Source of the DNA: CAVVEC01 sp963747105
GTDB lineage: Bacteria; Acidobacteriota; Terriglobia; Terriglobales; Acidobacteriaceae
Direction: 5' to 3'
Assembly (NCBI GenBank): GCA_963747105.1
Contig: CAVVEC010000001.1
Coordinates: forward strand, 310,001 to 374,000
DNA length: 64,000 nt
Shown here: positions 9,586 to 17,897 of the stretch, piece after piece
Layout of the letters: each line of letters begins with the position of its first letter
Position numbering within the stretch: the first letter of the stretch is position 1
The notes under the pieces: model-generated
The model's input: only the letters and a program-made list of their open reading frames with translations
Database searches by the model: none
Told to the model about the DNA's origin: nothing
Program-made: the position numbers and the translations under genes

Positions 9586-9751
9586 CCCGCGGACCGAAGA
9601 AGACGTGAGGACATTCTCGCCGTACCGATGCAGGACGGGCGTCCCTGCGACTCCGCTCAGGGCAGGGTCCCGCGGACCGAAGAAGACGTGAGGACATTCT
9701 CGCCGTACCGATGCAGGACGGGCGTCCCTGCGACTCCGCTCAGGGCACGGT
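9586..9751. repeat. 83-base direct tandem repeat, two copies
   Basis: Copies at 9586-9668 and 9669-9751 are nearly identical; the one visible difference is near the end (GGCAGGGT versus GGCACGGT). Each contains the GCAGGACGGGCGTCCCTGC palindrome, so a REP-type element and its flank were duplicated together. The short frames here are repeat sequence, not genes. Confidence 0.85.
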
Positions 9752-9764
9752 CCCGCCCGTCGGG

Positions 9765-10361
9765 CTATTCGTCCTCTGTGGGATTTATAGGCTCCCCGAC
9801 AATATTGTAGTACACCTCTTTTGGCGGCTTTGGTTTGACGGGCCTCGACGCCGTAGGAGCGGATACAGGGGCAACTTGTGGCTGCGGTGTTGGCGGCGAC
9901 CAGAATTCCGCGGGCGGCGCTGAGGGTGGCGCGGGTGGCGACAACACGGCTGGCGATGGCGGCGGACTAGCGGCCGGGGCTAGTGCCGCCGTGCGTGACG
10001 GCGCAGCCGTGGCTACCTTCGTCGCTACCGGCGTTATCCGGATGGACTTCGCTCGGACGGGCTTCGGCTTTCGCCCCGCCCAATAACTCAGGATTACGGC
10101 CACGATTCCGGCGAAGCAAAGCTGCAAAACCGAGGTAAACAGCGCTGGAACGTTGAACTCACCCTTGCCCAGATACAACGGGGATTGAGCGTCTCCGCCC
10201 ATGGTCCTGGCCAGGAACGGCACAACGAGATTGTTGGTGAGCGAAACCATGAGCCCCCAGATTCCCTCCGCCAGGATCACGGCCAGCACGACCCGGGCGA
10301 TCCATCTTCCTGAGTCCAGAGCAGACGGCTGTGGTGAGGACGCCTTGGAAGTTTCATCCAT
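9765..10361 (-). CDS. Membrane protein with a proline/alanine-rich tail
   Basis: A 198-residue protein with two hydrophobic segments near the N-terminus (WIARVVLAVILAEGIWGLMV and FTSVLQLCFAGIVAVILSYW). Next come a basic stretch, a long Pro/Ala/Ser-rich low-complexity region, and a short end PKEVYYNIVGEPINPTEDE. ATG 10361 (MDETSKASS) is the sensible start; the frame is open further upstream but that sequence looks non-coding. It is divergent from dusB. No family recognised. The tail suggests a flexible periplasmic or cytoplasmic linker with a small terminal motif. Confidence 0.7.
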   Translation of the reverse strand: MDETSKASSPQPSALDSGRWIARVVLAVILAEGIWGLMVSLTNNLVVPFLARTMGGDAQSPLYLGKGEFNVPALFTSVLQLCFAGIVAVILSYWAGRKPKPVRAKSIRITPVATKVATAAPSRTAALAPAASPPPSPAVLSPPAPPSAPPAEFWSPPTPQPQVAPVSAPTASRPVKPKPPKEVYYNIVGEPINPTEDE

Positions 10362-10457
10362 AGATGGTCTGATGCAGATTGTGACACATCCGAGAATGGC
10401 AGGGAAAGGCGGTAAAATAGCCACGTGCGCAAGCAATGGGACAATCCGGGCAATTTC

Positions 10458-10475
10458 GCGGACGAGGGCGTCCGC
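10458..10475. repeat. REP-like palindrome just upstream of dusB
   Basis: GCGGACG-AGGG-CGTCCGC lies in the dusB leader. Starting dusB further upstream would translate this palindrome, which is an argument for the start at 10503. Confidence 0.6.
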
Positions 10476-10502
10476 GCTACGCAAGCCGTGCCTTCGTCGG
10501 TG

Positions 10503-11657
10503 ATGATCGGAAACGTCCGGATCACTCCCGCCACGGTCCTCGCGCCCATGGCCGGCGTCACCGACACCGTTTTCCGCCGCTTCATTCGTAATCTGGGCGG
10601 ATGCGGACTGATCATGACCGAGTTCACTTCGGCCGACGGTATCCTGCGGGTGGATAAGAAGGCCAAGCGATATCTGCACTTCTATGAAGACGAGCACCCG
10701 ATCTCGGCGCAGCTTTTCGGCAGCGATCCCAACGTGATGGCCGAGGCCGCCCGCATGGTCGAGGGCCTCGGCTTTGATCTGGTTGATCTCAATCTGGGCT
10801 GTCCTGCGAAGAAGGTCGTCAAGTGCAATGGCGGCTCCGGCCTGCTGCGTGATTTGCCCGCGATCGGACGCATTTTCGAGGCGGTGCGCCGGGCAGTGAA
10901 AATTCCCTTCACGGTGAAATTCCGGGCGGGCTGGAACGATCAGGAGATCGTCTGCGTCGAGCTGGCGAAAATGGCAGAGGGCTGTGGTTTATGCGCGGTA
11001 GCGCTGCACGCCCGCACCCGCGAGCAGGGCTACAGCGGTGAGGCGCGGTGGGACTGGATTGCCGCGGTGAAACAGGCGGTGAAGATACCGGTCATCGGAA
11101 ATGGAGACATCCGTACTCCCGAGGACGCTTGCGCCATTGTGATGCAAACCGGATGCGACGCGGTCATGATCGGCCGCACGGCGCCGGCGAATCCATGGAT
11201 CTTCCGGCAGATTGAGCAGTATTGCTCGTGGATCCGCGACGTCAACGCAGGGGCGGACGCCCTCGTCCGCGCGGCGGAGCGAAGCTCTCCAGCCTTTCCC
11301 GATTGTCGTCCTGAGGAGCCCTCTTTTGGCGACGAAGGACCTGGGCGCGCCGCACGAGGGCCTCGCGTTCTTGGCGAGGCCAATAATCGTGCGTTTGGCG
11401 CGCTTGCTTACGACGAACCCTCGGAAGCCGACCGGTACCAGATGATCCGGACTTACTTCCAAATGCTGATCGAGGAAGAGCTGCCGGACGCGGTCGGCAA
11501 GATGAAGCAGTTCGCCTCCTGGTTCACGCACGGCGTGCCCGGCGGGGCGGCGCTGCGCAAAGCGATCTACGAGTCAAAAAGCGCGCCGGAGATTCTGGGG
11601 CGGGTAGAAGAATTCTTCGAAGCCCGGCTGCACGAGGACCGTGCTGTGATCGGGTAA
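10503..11657 (+). CDS. dusB: tRNA-dihydrouridine synthase (DusB type) with an in-frame insertion
   Basis: FMN-dependent enzyme that reduces specific uridines in tRNA to dihydrouridine. The family signatures are intact: APMAGVTDTVFRR at the N-terminus, DLNLGCPAKKVVKCNGGSG with the catalytic Cys (about residue 100), LHARTREQGYSG, and VIGNGDIRTPEDA through MIGRTAPANPWIF. ATG 10503 (MIGNVRITPATV) matches the usual start; a frame open from 10425 contains a REP palindrome. At 384 residues it is longer than typical (about 330), because residues about 249-300 are a low-complexity insert made of repeat DNA (see 11253-11400). The normal C-terminus resumes at YDEPSEADRYQMIRTYF. Confidence 0.93.
   Translation: MIGNVRITPATVLAPMAGVTDTVFRRFIRNLGGCGLIMTEFTSADGILRVDKKAKRYLHFYEDEHPISAQLFGSDPNVMAEAARMVEGLGFDLVDLNLGCPAKKVVKCNGGSGLLRDLPAIGRIFEAVRRAVKIPFTVKFRAGWNDQEIVCVELAKMAEGCGLCAVALHARTREQGYSGEARWDWIAAVKQAVKIPVIGNGDIRTPEDACAIVMQTGCDAVMIGRTAPANPWIFRQIEQYCSWIRDVNAGADALVRAAERSSPAFPDCRPEEPSFGDEGPGRAARGPRVLGEANNRAFGALAYDEPSEADRYQMIRTYFQMLIEEELPDAVGKMKQFASWFTHGVPGGAALRKAIYESKSAPEILGRVEEFFEARLHEDRAVIG
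11253..11400. repeat. Repeat cluster inserted in frame within dusB
   Basis: It begins with the palindrome GCGGACG...CGTCCGC (11253-11270), the same element as at 10458. It continues with GTCGTCCTGAGGAGCC and related repeat-like sequence to about 11400. The translated segment is rich in Ala, Arg, Pro and Gly with no conserved pattern, and falls between two conserved DusB blocks. Confidence 0.7.
11568..11630 (+). repeat. dusB 3'-end segment duplicated at 12711
   Basis: 21 codons of dusB encoding YESKSAPEILGRVEEFFEARL. The segment recurs at 12711-12773 with mostly synonymous changes (V to A is the one amino-acid difference). The two copies bracket the membrane-protein and SET-domain genes. Confidence 0.8.
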
Positions 11658-11701
11658 CGGTGGTTCGCCATGCAGGTGACAGCATAGATAGCGTGAGGGC
11701 C

Positions 11702-12271
11702 ATGTCAAATGGGCATAGGAAACCGGAGACGACTTGGGAGAAAAACGCCCCTTCGCAAATCGTTCTCAACTCGATATTTGCCGCATTGGACGGTGCCTTG
11801 ATAGTAATAATTATTCCAGAACCCAACGCGACGAGTCGGGAATTTTGGAGTCTTCTTCTGTTGGCTGCTTCCTTCTGTTTTTTCGCTGTCTCCGCGGAGA
11901 AGACCGTTGTGGCCTTAGAGGAACGTGACGTCAAGAAATACGCATATTATCTAGTTCCATATAACTTGGGAGTGATTTCCACCGGCGCAGCCATTGAGGT
12001 GATGATGTACTCGCGGTTCGACTCCGCAATACAGGCTAGGCTTGCGCAGTATTTTGGCGTTTTTTCCCGATGGGTCTCGTTGCTTATATGGCTGGTCGCC
12101 GCGTTTATTTTCTTACGAATTTGGATCTGTGATGTCTGCTGGCTCTTTTTCGCGCGCAAAGAAAGCTTCGAGCGATGGCTTAAGGAGCTGGAGGACGAGC
12201 ATAACCCCGTCCTTGATCACACGTGGTTGATGAGAATGTTTTACCTTCTTAGAAGGGAACTTGGTGGCTAA
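11702..12271 (+). CDS. Small multi-pass membrane protein, unknown
   Basis: 189 residues from ATG 11702 (MSNGHRKPETTWEKN). About four hydrophobic helices are visible: around IVLNSIFAALDGALIVIII, WSLLLLAASFCFFAV, YNLGVISTGAAIEVMMY, and WVSLLIWLVAAFIFL. A charged C-terminal tail follows. I do not recognise the family. The gene is more A/T-rich than its surroundings and, with the SET-domain gene that overlaps its stop, lies between dusB and a diverged copy of the dusB 3' end. The pair therefore looks acquired. Confidence 0.65.
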   Translation: MSNGHRKPETTWEKNAPSQIVLNSIFAALDGALIVIIIPEPNATSREFWSLLLLAASFCFFAVSAEKTVVALEERDVKKYAYYLVPYNLGVISTGAAIEVMMYSRFDSAIQARLAQYFGVFSRWVSLLIWLVAAFIFLRIWICDVCWLFFARKESFERWLKELEDEHNPVLDHTWLMRMFYLLRRELGG

Positions 12272-12635
12272 GCTTCCTCATCTCGGCGTGTACGTCCGAC
12301 TGAAACCGTCCAAGATTCATGGCGTCGGCGTTTTCGCCCTACGCGACATTCCCAAGGGCACGTATGTCTTCCATGGAGATGACAGCGAGATGGTGTGGGT
12401 GAGGGCATCGGCCATCAGTCGTTTGAGCAAGGAGGCGAAGAAGCTATACCAAGACTTCTGCGTAACCCGCGACGGACAGTATGGCTGCCCGAAGAATTTC
12501 AATCTGCTAACCCTCGCTTGGTACCTCAATCATTCGAAGAGGCCGAACGTAGCCGCAGACAAGAATTATGACTTCTTCACGACTCGAAAGATCAAGAGAG
12601 GCGAAGAGTTGACGGCTGACTATGACACGTATTGA
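12264..12635 (+). CDS. SET-domain protein (putative lysine methyltransferase)
   Basis: A 123-residue stand-alone SET domain. Signatures: KIHGVGVFALRDIPKG (the GxG motif of SET N), the NHS of WYLNHSKRPNV (about 89-91), and FFTTRKIKRGEELTADYDTY with the terminal catalytic Tyr. SET proteins use S-adenosylmethionine to methylate lysines; bacterial ones modify diverse proteins, and the target here is unknown. Start GTG 12264 has AAGGG seven bases upstream; TTG 12261 is also possible. It overlaps the stop of the membrane-protein gene by 8 bases, so they form one unit. Lower GC and the flanking dusB fragment suggest acquisition. Confidence 0.82.
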   Translation: MAKLPHLGVYVRLKPSKIHGVGVFALRDIPKGTYVFHGDDSEMVWVRASAISRLSKEAKKLYQDFCVTRDGQYGCPKNFNLLTLAWYLNHSKRPNVAADKNYDFFTTRKIKRGEELTADYDTY

Positions 12636-12710
12636 ACCGCGTCAGCCTCTACCCGCCCCCACCGTCGGAGCCCTCCAGTACGGCAGTGGTATCGGCGCGG
12701 ATTCGGAGGC

Positions 12711-12806
12711 TACGAGTCAAAGAGCGCGCCGGAGATTTTGGGGCGGGCGGAAGAGTTTTTTGAAGCAAGATTGTGTGGTGCGGGTGCCATCGCCCGCGAG
12801 GTTTAG
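12711..12806 (+). pseudogene. Diverged dusB C-terminal remnant
   Basis: A dusB 3' tail (YESKSAPEILGRAEEFFEARL, then about ten residues and TAG at 12804-12806) with no start or upstream coding part. Differences from the dusB copy at 11568 are almost all at third codon positions, so it came from a functional dusB of a related lineage rather than recent local duplication. Confidence 0.7.
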
Positions 12807-12817
12807 CGAGTGCTGGT

Positions 12818-12928
12818 TTAGAGGTGTCCGATCAGAGCGCGGCAAATCTCAATCAGCCCGAGGACAAAGATCGCGAAAAGCAGCGCCCGCACAAGGATGT
12901 GCTCAAAATTCGAAAAGAAGTCATCCAT
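12818..12928 (-). CDS. Possible 36-residue single-span membrane peptide
   Basis: ATG 12928 opens MDDFFSNFEHILVRALLFAI, continues FVLGLIEICRALIGHL and stops at TAA 12818-12820. It has an acidic N-terminus, one hydrophobic helix and a short tail, a plausible small membrane protein. No clear Shine-Dalgarno is visible. The sensible amphipathic layout makes it worth recording, but it could be chance. Confidence 0.4.
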   Translation of the reverse strand: MDDFFSNFEHILVRALLFAIFVLGLIEICRALIGHL

Positions 12929-13254
12929 CGAACCGGCTAGACGCGCGAATTTGCTTTTTCTTGCCAAAGTGGAATCACCACAGCCCAAGCGAGTTAGTCA
13001 AAGGTGTCTGCTACTTTGGTTATAGGACCGAAACGGGCATGCGGCAAGGTACCGAAAGGCCACGTACAATAGCAGAAAAGACAGGGCAAATTCAGGCCAC
13101 AACGACGGCCATCGCATAATATGCCGTTTTATTTCGGCAACGTACTTGCCGATTCGAGGTGTGTGCCGCTCTGGAATCCGACCGTGTAAGTGGTTGAAAA
13201 CGCTAGGCTAGGGTGGTACTACTTGGTTAGGGACAAGGTTCCATGCGCCTTCTG
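12929..13254. other. Gene-free stretch after the dusB-flanked insert
   Basis: About 325 bases, with no convincing coding frame, hairpin terminator or recognised repeat. It may be decayed remnant sequence of the insertion. Confidence 0.4.
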
Positions 13255-14092
13255 CTACGCCTCTCTCGCCACCATCCTTCCCCGCTCATCCCTCTCCACA
13301 TACGCCCAGGGAATATTCGGATCGTGCGTAAACATGGTCAGCCACTTCTCTGGAATCGCCTGCGCGTAATACTGCTTGCGGCTGTCGATGGTTTCGAGGG
13401 GAAACAGATCGAACGCCATCACCCAGGTCAGATCGAGGTGCCAGGTGGTGGGAATGAGATCTGAAATGTAGCAGGCGGTCTGGCCGCCGCTGCGTAGGAT
13501 CACCGCCTGCATGTTCCGAGTGTGGCCGGGGAACACCTTCACGGAGATTCCCGGAACAATTTCCTGATCGCCATGCAACAACGTCATCTGGCCGCTGGCG
13601 ATCAGCGGATCGTAGTTGTCGCTGATGTAACTGATGGCGTCGCGCTCATGCTGGCGGCGCCCGTGCTGCCACTCGCCTTGCTGCACATAGTATTTAGCCC
13701 GGGGGAAGGTGGGTACGATCTGGTCGCCGCGGCGCACGGTGTTCCAGCCGCAGTGGTCGAAGTGCAGGTGGGTGTTGATGACGATATCGATGTCTTCCGG
13801 CGCAATGCCCGCGGCACCCAGATTATCCAGCAACTGGGCCGGCATGCCGTAGATTTTGGCCATGCGCTCGGGCAGCTTGTTGCCGATGCCGGTTTCGATC
13901 AGGACGGTGTGATCGCCAGTGCGGACTACGACGGAATTTAGCCCGACGGGCACCATGTTGTTCTCGTCCGCCGTGACTTTTCTTTCGCCACATCGACCTG
14001 GGCACTACCCCGAAGAAAGCTCCGCCGTCGAGGTGATAGAGGCCGTCAGATACGGCGGTGAGTTCGAAATTGCCGAAATTGAGGTGGTGCAT
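13255..14092 (-). pseudogene. MBL-fold metallo-hydrolase, split by a one-base frameshift
   Basis: Metallo-beta-lactamase-fold hydrolase with the zinc motif NTHLHFDHCGWN and later ligands in FPGHTRNMQ and YISDLIPTTWH. The N-terminal part (MHHLNFGNFELTAVSDGLYH from ATG 14092) and the main part (MVPVGLNSVVVRTGDHTVLI) are in different frames. The join lies at the 13978-13981 T-run (A-run on the coding strand): one base fewer gives a continuous WRKKVTADENNMVPVG. The defect looks like a homopolymer error rather than true decay. Members act on lactones, glutathione thioesters or nucleic acids; the substrate cannot be told from sequence. Confidence 0.85.
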
Positions 14093-14106
14093 AGCCAACT
14101 TACGGG

Positions 14107-14196
14107 GGACAGCCGCCCTCGGCTGTCCGGTCGAGCGAAGCTCGACAGAAAACGCTGGCGAGCAAGGCTCGCCCGCCCGGACGAGGGCGTCCGGGC
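14107..14196. repeat. Cluster of three REP-like palindromes
   Basis: GGACAGCC...GGCTGTCC (14107-14128), GTCGAGC-GAA-GCTCGAC (14130-14146) and GCCCGGACG...CGTCCGGGC (14175-14196) fill the gap between the MBL hydrolase and the peptidase genes. The first two recur in inverted order at 26842-26880. Such a cluster could also help stop converging or read-through transcripts. Confidence 0.7.
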
Positions 14197-14211
14197 CTAC
14201 GTGAGGCGTGA

Positions 14212-16479
14212 TTACTTCAGCTCCTTCTCGAAATGGTCTTCAATCATGTGGAACAAGTGATCGCGGTCCGCGGAACCGCGAATACTGTGGGTCTTGTTGG
14301 GATAGACCATAAAGCGAAATTGTTTGGCGGCTTTGATCAGAGCCTCCACCATCTGGATGCTGTTCTGGAAGTGCACGTTGTCGTCGCCGGTGCCGTGCGC
14401 CAGCAACAACGAGCCGTGCAGTTTGTCAGCCACGGCCGCGAGATGCAGATCGTCGTATCCCTTGCCATTGTCCTTGGGAAGGCCCTGGTAGCGTTCGGTG
14501 TAGATGGAGTCGTAGTTGCGCCAGTCGGTGACCGGAGCAACTGCCGCTCCCGCTTTGAAGGCATCCGAGTGCGTCATCGCGTACAGGGTCATCGAACCGC
14601 CGTTGCTCCATCCCCAGATGCCAACGCGCGTTCGATCCAGCTGGGGATATTGTTCGAAGAGCTGATCGAGCGCGGTGAGCTGGTCTTTCAGTTCGATGGC
14701 ACCGAACTGGTGCCGGATGGCGGTCTGAAACTTGCGGTCGCGATTCGGCGTGCCACGATTATCAACAGTAAACACCGCGAATCCCTGCCGCGCCAGAATC
14801 TGATGAAACAGGCCAGAGGCCCCTTGCCAGTCTTCCTGCCAACCGTTTTTGACCAGCTGCGCCGCGGGGCCACCGTAGATATTCACGATGAGCGGAACCT
14901 TGCCCGTTGGCGTGGCTGATGGCAGCAGCAGCTGGCCATACAGTGTTGTGCCGTCATCGGCTTTGAACTCCAGAAACTTTGGCGCAATCAGGTCGTAGTC
15001 GTCCACGCTGCGCGACTCCCACACTTTGTGGCATGGACCGCTGGCGGTGCAAACTGACATGCGCGGAGGCGTCATCAGCGCGGAGAATTCATCTACGTAA
15101 TGCTTGCCGTCGCCGGCGAATGTGGACTCGTGCGTCCCGTCCTCCTGCGAGATGCGCTTCAACCCGGAGCCATCCAGCTTTACCGAATAGAGCTGTTTCT
15201 GGCGCGGATCGTCTCTATTGCAGGTGAAATAGACCATGCCGCCTGCCTCATCCACGGCTTCAACATTGGCCTCCCCGGCGAGCACCTCGAAATCGCCCTT
15301 GGTGAGTTGGAGTTCCAGCTTTGCGTCCGACCCGAACGGATCAGCCTTATCGAAGCTGTACAGATAGAGCTGAGTAGTTCCGTCCCTCCAACTTAACCAT
15401 AGGAAACGGTCTCCAGACTTCAGTACTTTGAAATCGTCGTTCACGTTGACCCAGGCCTCAGGGCTGGTCTCGGCCAAAACTTCGCGCGGGCGGCCTGAGT
15501 GGGCATCAACGAAGTACAAGTCCAGTTCGTCCTGGGCGCGATTCAGCACTTCGGCCCAGAGCAGCCCGTCACGCAGCCAGCCGAAGCGCGGGATGTAAAT
15601 ATCCTGATCCTCGGTCAGCGAAATCCACTTGGGTTTACCGCCCGAGGCGCTGATCACTCCCAGGCGAACTGCCGGATTGGGATCGCCGGCCTTCGGGTAC
15701 TTCTCCATGTCCACGGTGGGGTGGGTCGGAAGCCAGTCCGGAATGGGATAGGTGGGCACCCTGGTCTCATCCATCTGCAGGAAGACAATGTCCTTCCCAT
15801 CCGGCGACCAGAAGTAATTGCTGCGCACATCCAATTCTTCAGCGTAGACCCAGTCCACTTCCCCGTTGAGTAGATCTTGTTCTTTCTCGCTATCTTTATC
15901 GCTGGTGAGCTGCTTTTCGGCCTTGCCGGAAATCGGACGCACATACAGATTGTGCTTGCGCAGATACGCGACACGGCTGCCGTCCGGGGAGAACTTGGGA
16001 TCGCCAGCCGCATCCGGGGCGGAGCTGAACTGAACCGCAGTGCCGCTATCGAGCGAATAGAGCCAGAGTTGGCCGTGGGAATCGAACAGCAAGTGCTGGG
16101 AATCAGGGGCCCAATGGTAAGGTTCGACATGGTAGCGGGTGATTCGCTCCACCTCGCGCTCATCCTTGATCTTCTCGATGGGCGGAGCGAGCGAGGCCAG
16201 CTTGAGCTCGTTGACCAGAACCGTCTTTTCACCGGTTGTCGCGTCCACGTACCACAGTTGGCCGTGGTCGCCGGCATCGTCGCGCTGGATGAAAGAGAAC
16301 TTAGTGTTATCGGGACTCCATTGAGCGGATTCCGGGGGGCGCCCGGTGATGCCGCCGGGAGCGAAAATGGCTTCGATGGTGAGCGGCCTCTTTCCCGCAT
16401 TATCCACCGCGCTGGATTGCGCGACCGCCGAACTGATCAGCCAGCAACAGGTAATAACTAGGCCTACGACTCGCTTCAC
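14212..16479 (-). CDS. Dipeptidyl peptidase IV (S9B family), secreted
   Basis: A complete 755-residue prolyl-specific serine exopeptidase that removes X-Pro dipeptides. A signal peptide (MKRVVGLVITCCWLISSAVA) is followed by the beta-propeller with the double-Glu motif DWVYAEELDVRSNYFW that anchors the substrate N-terminus. The alpha/beta-hydrolase domain follows: catalytic Ser in GWSNGG (about 624), Asp in HGTGDDNVHF (about 698) and His in NKTHSI (about 729). This triad order and spacing are those of DPP IV. It is probably periplasmic and used for peptide scavenging, with no obvious operon partner. Divergent from the zinc-ribbon gene. Confidence 0.95.
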   Translation of the reverse strand: MKRVVGLVITCCWLISSAVAQSSAVDNAGKRPLTIEAIFAPGGITGRPPESAQWSPDNTKFSFIQRDDAGDHGQLWYVDATTGEKTVLVNELKLASLAPPIEKIKDEREVERITRYHVEPYHWAPDSQHLLFDSHGQLWLYSLDSGTAVQFSSAPDAAGDPKFSPDGSRVAYLRKHNLYVRPISGKAEKQLTSDKDSEKEQDLLNGEVDWVYAEELDVRSNYFWSPDGKDIVFLQMDETRVPTYPIPDWLPTHPTVDMEKYPKAGDPNPAVRLGVISASGGKPKWISLTEDQDIYIPRFGWLRDGLLWAEVLNRAQDELDLYFVDAHSGRPREVLAETSPEAWVNVNDDFKVLKSGDRFLWLSWRDGTTQLYLYSFDKADPFGSDAKLELQLTKGDFEVLAGEANVEAVDEAGGMVYFTCNRDDPRQKQLYSVKLDGSGLKRISQEDGTHESTFAGDGKHYVDEFSALMTPPRMSVCTASGPCHKVWESRSVDDYDLIAPKFLEFKADDGTTLYGQLLLPSATPTGKVPLIVNIYGGPAAQLVKNGWQEDWQGASGLFHQILARQGFAVFTVDNRGTPNRDRKFQTAIRHQFGAIELKDQLTALDQLFEQYPQLDRTRVGIWGWSNGGSMTLYAMTHSDAFKAGAAVAPVTDWRNYDSIYTERYQGLPKDNGKGYDDLHLAAVADKLHGSLLLAHGTGDDNVHFQNSIQMVEALIKAAKQFRFMVYPNKTHSIRGSADRDHLFHMIEDHFEKELK

Positions 16480-16645
16480 GAGAATCTCCCGTAAAAATTT
16501 CGGCCACTATGAGCAAGGCTGAAAAGTGTACACCGGCGGGGCAGTTTCGTGCAGGTCGGCAGGCAGCCGGCGGTAGAGAGGCAGCTTGCTGCGCCTCAGG
16601 TGTCCGGTCCCGCGTGCTAAAATCACAGCAGCCCTACTCTTGAAG

Positions 16646-17773
16646 ATGCTTCCAGACGTGCAGAATCTTATCGAACTGCAGCAGGCGGACCGGGAAATCC
16701 TGCGCCTCAAAGAGGAAGTTGCCGCCCTGCCCAAGCGAGTGGCAGCCATCGAAGAGAGGCTGGCGGGAACCAAGGCGATTCTGGAGAATGCCAAGTCCGC
16801 CGTGAAGGCCGACGAAGCCGCCCGCCGCAAGTATGAAACCGCTATCCAGGACCTGCAGCAGAAGATCTCCAAGTACCGTGACCAGTCGCTTGACGTTAAG
16901 ACCAACGACCAATACAAAGCCCTGTTGCACGAGATTCAGTTCGCGGAAAGAGATATCCGCGCCCAGGAAGACAAGATACTGGAACTGATGGTCAATGCCG
17001 AAACCCGTGAGAAACACGTCCAGGCGGCCGAGGCAGAGCTGAAAGCGGAAATGGCGGAGATTGAAAAGGAGAAGGCCGAAGCCCGGAAGCGCACCGCAGA
17101 AGACGAAGCTCAGTTAGCCGAATGGAACGCGAAACGGGAAAAAACCCGCGCCGGCGTGGAACCTGACTTGTTGCGGCAATACGATCGCGTGGCCAAGTAT
17201 CGCGGAACCGGCCTTTCCGAAGCTCGCGACCACAAATGCCTGGCATGCCAGATGATGCTGCGCCCGCAGACCTACAATGAAGTTCGCAGCGGAACTCAAG
17301 TGGTCATCTGCGACTCCTGCCAGCGCATTCTTTACTACGATCCCACCCATGACGTGCCCGTGGAAGTTGCCACGGCACCCCGGCGGCGCAGGGCCCATCC
17401 TAAATTCGAGTCCAGCCAGGCTTGGTATTACCGGCCGCACTACGGGGAGTTTGGCGAAGTGTTTCTGGTTTTTATCAACGACCACGGACACTCCAGCCGC
17501 CGTGTCTACGACACCTCCGCTGGCCGGAAACTCGGCGACACTCTCGTCCGCGAAGGGGAGTATCGTTTGGGCTTTCCCGAAGATCTCACCGACGATGCCA
17601 CCCGGCTGAATGGAAGCTGGCCGGAGGCTGAGCTTGACGAATGGGGCACGGAGCTCCCGATGGTCGTGCTCGACGCCCTGCAACGCGATCTGGATTTTGC
17701 CCGGGCCGAGTCTGCTGGGCGACCTCGGCGCGAAAACGAACCCGTTCCCTCCGAGCATCCCGCCGCGAGCTAG
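16646..17773 (+). CDS. Coiled-coil protein with a C4 zinc ribbon
   Basis: From ATG 16646 (MLPDVQNLIELQQAD) the first 165 residues or so form a long coiled coil. A CxxC/CxxC zinc ribbon follows (HKCLACQMMLRP at about 198 and VICDSCQRILYYDP at about 226). This is the C4-type zinc-ribbon family (zf-RING_7). A further domain of about 130 residues extends beyond the usual end of that family (FGEVFLVFINDHGHSSRR, LGDTLVREGEYRLGFPEDL). Family members have been linked to the translation and RNA machinery, but the role is not settled. The rlmI-like gene follows on the same strand about 125 bases downstream. Confidence 0.8.
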   Translation: MLPDVQNLIELQQADREILRLKEEVAALPKRVAAIEERLAGTKAILENAKSAVKADEAARRKYETAIQDLQQKISKYRDQSLDVKTNDQYKALLHEIQFAERDIRAQEDKILELMVNAETREKHVQAAEAELKAEMAEIEKEKAEARKRTAEDEAQLAEWNAKREKTRAGVEPDLLRQYDRVAKYRGTGLSEARDHKCLACQMMLRPQTYNEVRSGTQVVICDSCQRILYYDPTHDVPVEVATAPRRRRAHPKFESSQAWYYRPHYGEFGEVFLVFINDHGHSSRRVYDTSAGRKLGDTLVREGEYRLGFPEDLTDDATRLNGSWPEAELDEWGTELPMVVLDALQRDLDFARAESAGRPRRENEPVPSEHPAAS

Positions 17774-17897
17774 CTCGGGCTTCGTAAGTTATTCCCCGTC
17801 GGTTTCCCGAGCCTGGTTCGTTTCTCTCGAGCCGACGGGCCTAGCCGGAACCTGGAACTGGCTGTTCAGCGGTTTCGGGCCGGTTTAGTATTTGCTC

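Noticed and set aside
9577..9923. Two short frames over the 83-base repeat
   Set aside because: They are translated repeat DNA; the identical peptide repeats only reflect the tandem copies.
12622..13119. Plus-strand open frame after the SET gene
   Set aside because: It crosses the dusB remnant in another frame and has biased, unstructured composition.
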